Part shown: piece after piece, positions 5,303 to 5,817 of the stretch
Layout of the letters: every line of letters starts with the position of its first letter
How positions within the stretch are numbered: the first letter of the stretch is position 1
Assembly: GCA_903854365.1 (NCBI GenBank)
Contig: CAINWE010000301.1
Span: 1 to 5,817, forward strand
Length of the DNA stretch: 5,817 nt
Source of the DNA: Oligoflexia bacterium
GTDB lineage: Bacteria; Bdellovibrionota; UBA1018
Direction: 5' to 3'
Program-made: the position numbers and the translations under genes
The notes under the pieces: generated by a model
The model's input: the letters and a program-made list of their open reading frames with translations, nothing else
Databases searched by the model: none
What the model was told of the DNA's origin: nothing

Positions 5303-5817
5303 ATGAAAAGTAAAAGCGCTGATGGACTCAGGGGGATTACTTCGTTTTGTGTCATAGTGCATCACTTTGTGGCAGCGTTCTTGCCGACAATGCTCCACAA
5401 AATTGATCCGGCCCGTGGCTTTGCTGAAAACCCGTCGCCAAGTATTCTCTTCAAAATAGTAACCTCACCTTTGTTTTCTGTTTTTTACAATGGGCGGTTT
5501 GCTGTTTTGATCTTTTTTGTGTTGTCAGGTTATGTGCTTACATTACCTTTTTTTGATAGGGTGAGCGATTCTAAGAATATTTTAGAAAGAAGAATGTGGA
5601 TTAGGTATTTTAGATTAAATATACCGATCCTGGCAGCTGTGCTTATATCTTATTTTGTGTATAAAATGGGGTTATACTCAAACATACCCGCAGCAGAAAT
5701 TTCTGGCTCGACCTGCTGGCTCAAGGAGTTCTATCTTTCTGGTATAACATTTTATGATGCAGTCAAAATGGCACTCTATGAGTCGATTGTTTTTGGAAAC
5801 GGCACGCTTCTCCCACC
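5303..5817 (+). CDS. Acyltransferase 3 (OafA/YrhL-type) membrane protein, N-terminal part (runs off the right edge)
   Basis: Members of this integral inner-membrane family O-acylate cell-surface sugars such as LPS O-antigen, peptidoglycan or capsule, or modify small molecules. The visible 171 residues begin with ADGLRGI (6-12) and the family R-X10-H pattern (R10 to H21) at the start of the first membrane segment (about 12-31). A second hydrophobic segment carries GRFAVLIFFVLSGYVL (64-79), matching the family's FFVLSGY block. A third follows a basic loop at about 105-120. The last residues, NGTLLP, resemble the stretch before the family's conserved WT..E region. An in-frame stop (TAA, 5297-5299) precedes the ATG at 5303, and the DGLRG motif needs this start, yet no Shine-Dalgarno is visible. 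GC is about 34% over 5521-5700 against about 47% in a glmS stretch. Family assignment is firm; the acyl donor and acceptor cannot be told from this half. Confidence 0.88.
   Translation, partial: MKSKSADGLRGITSFCVIVHHFVAAFLPTMLHKIDPARGFAENPSPSILFKIVTSPLFSVFYNGRFAVLIFFVLSGYVLTLPFFDRVSDSKNILERRMWIRYFRLNIPILAAVLISYFVYKMGLYSNIPAAEISGSTCWLKEFYLSGITFYDAVKMALYESIVFGNGTLLP

Noticed and set aside
5168..5398. Minus-strand 76-residue open frame across the glmS-acyltransferase gap
   Set aside because: It overlaps the acyltransferase start on the other strand and shows no recognisable domain, so it is not called.

Overview
The window carries five protein-coding genes and no RNA gene, mobile element or CRISPR array that I can support. 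Its layout is a left-going block (dksA-like gene, then lon, running off the left edge), a 240-bp divergent intergenic region, and a right-going block (glmU and glmS, translationally coupled). After a 163-bp gap comes the start of a membrane acyltransferase gene that runs off the right edge.

The proteins look Gram-negative and proteobacteria-like. My best guess is the Bdellovibrionota/Myxococcota ('deltaproteobacterial') side. The reasons are a short DksA/TraR protein of the type I associate with those groups, the bifunctional GlmU directly followed by GlmS, and the Lon N-terminus. This is recognition from memory rather than a computed phylogeny, so the taxonomic call is weak. A hand count of one glmS stretch (4321-4500) gives about 47% GC, while the acyltransferase interior (5521-5700) is about 34%.

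lon (ATP-dependent protease) and the DksA-like RNA polymerase factor are stress and growth-rate regulators. They lie on the minus strand in the order dksA then lon, 112 nt apart. glmU and glmS supply UDP-N-acetylglucosamine for peptidoglycan and lipopolysaccharide. GlmS makes glucosamine-6-phosphate. GlmU acetylates glucosamine-1-phosphate and uridylylates the product. The intervening mutase (GlmM) is not in the window. The stop codon of glmU overlaps the start codon of glmS, so the two are almost certainly one transcript.

The coding genes are ordinary core genes. The least explained part is the glmU leader, roughly 1621-1819. It contains a pair of divergent promoter candidates that share a -35 site, a terminator-like hairpin and a second hairpin in the predicted 5' UTR. 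It also contains nested inverted repeats bracketing a glmU start codon that lacks a visible Shine-Dalgarno sequence. This is a reasonable candidate for a cis-acting control region of amino-sugar synthesis, but each element is short enough to be chance. Within the proteins, the main oddities are an alanine where GlmU normally has a substrate-contacting asparagine, small insertions in GlmU and GlmS, and the AT-rich acyltransferase gene at the right edge.
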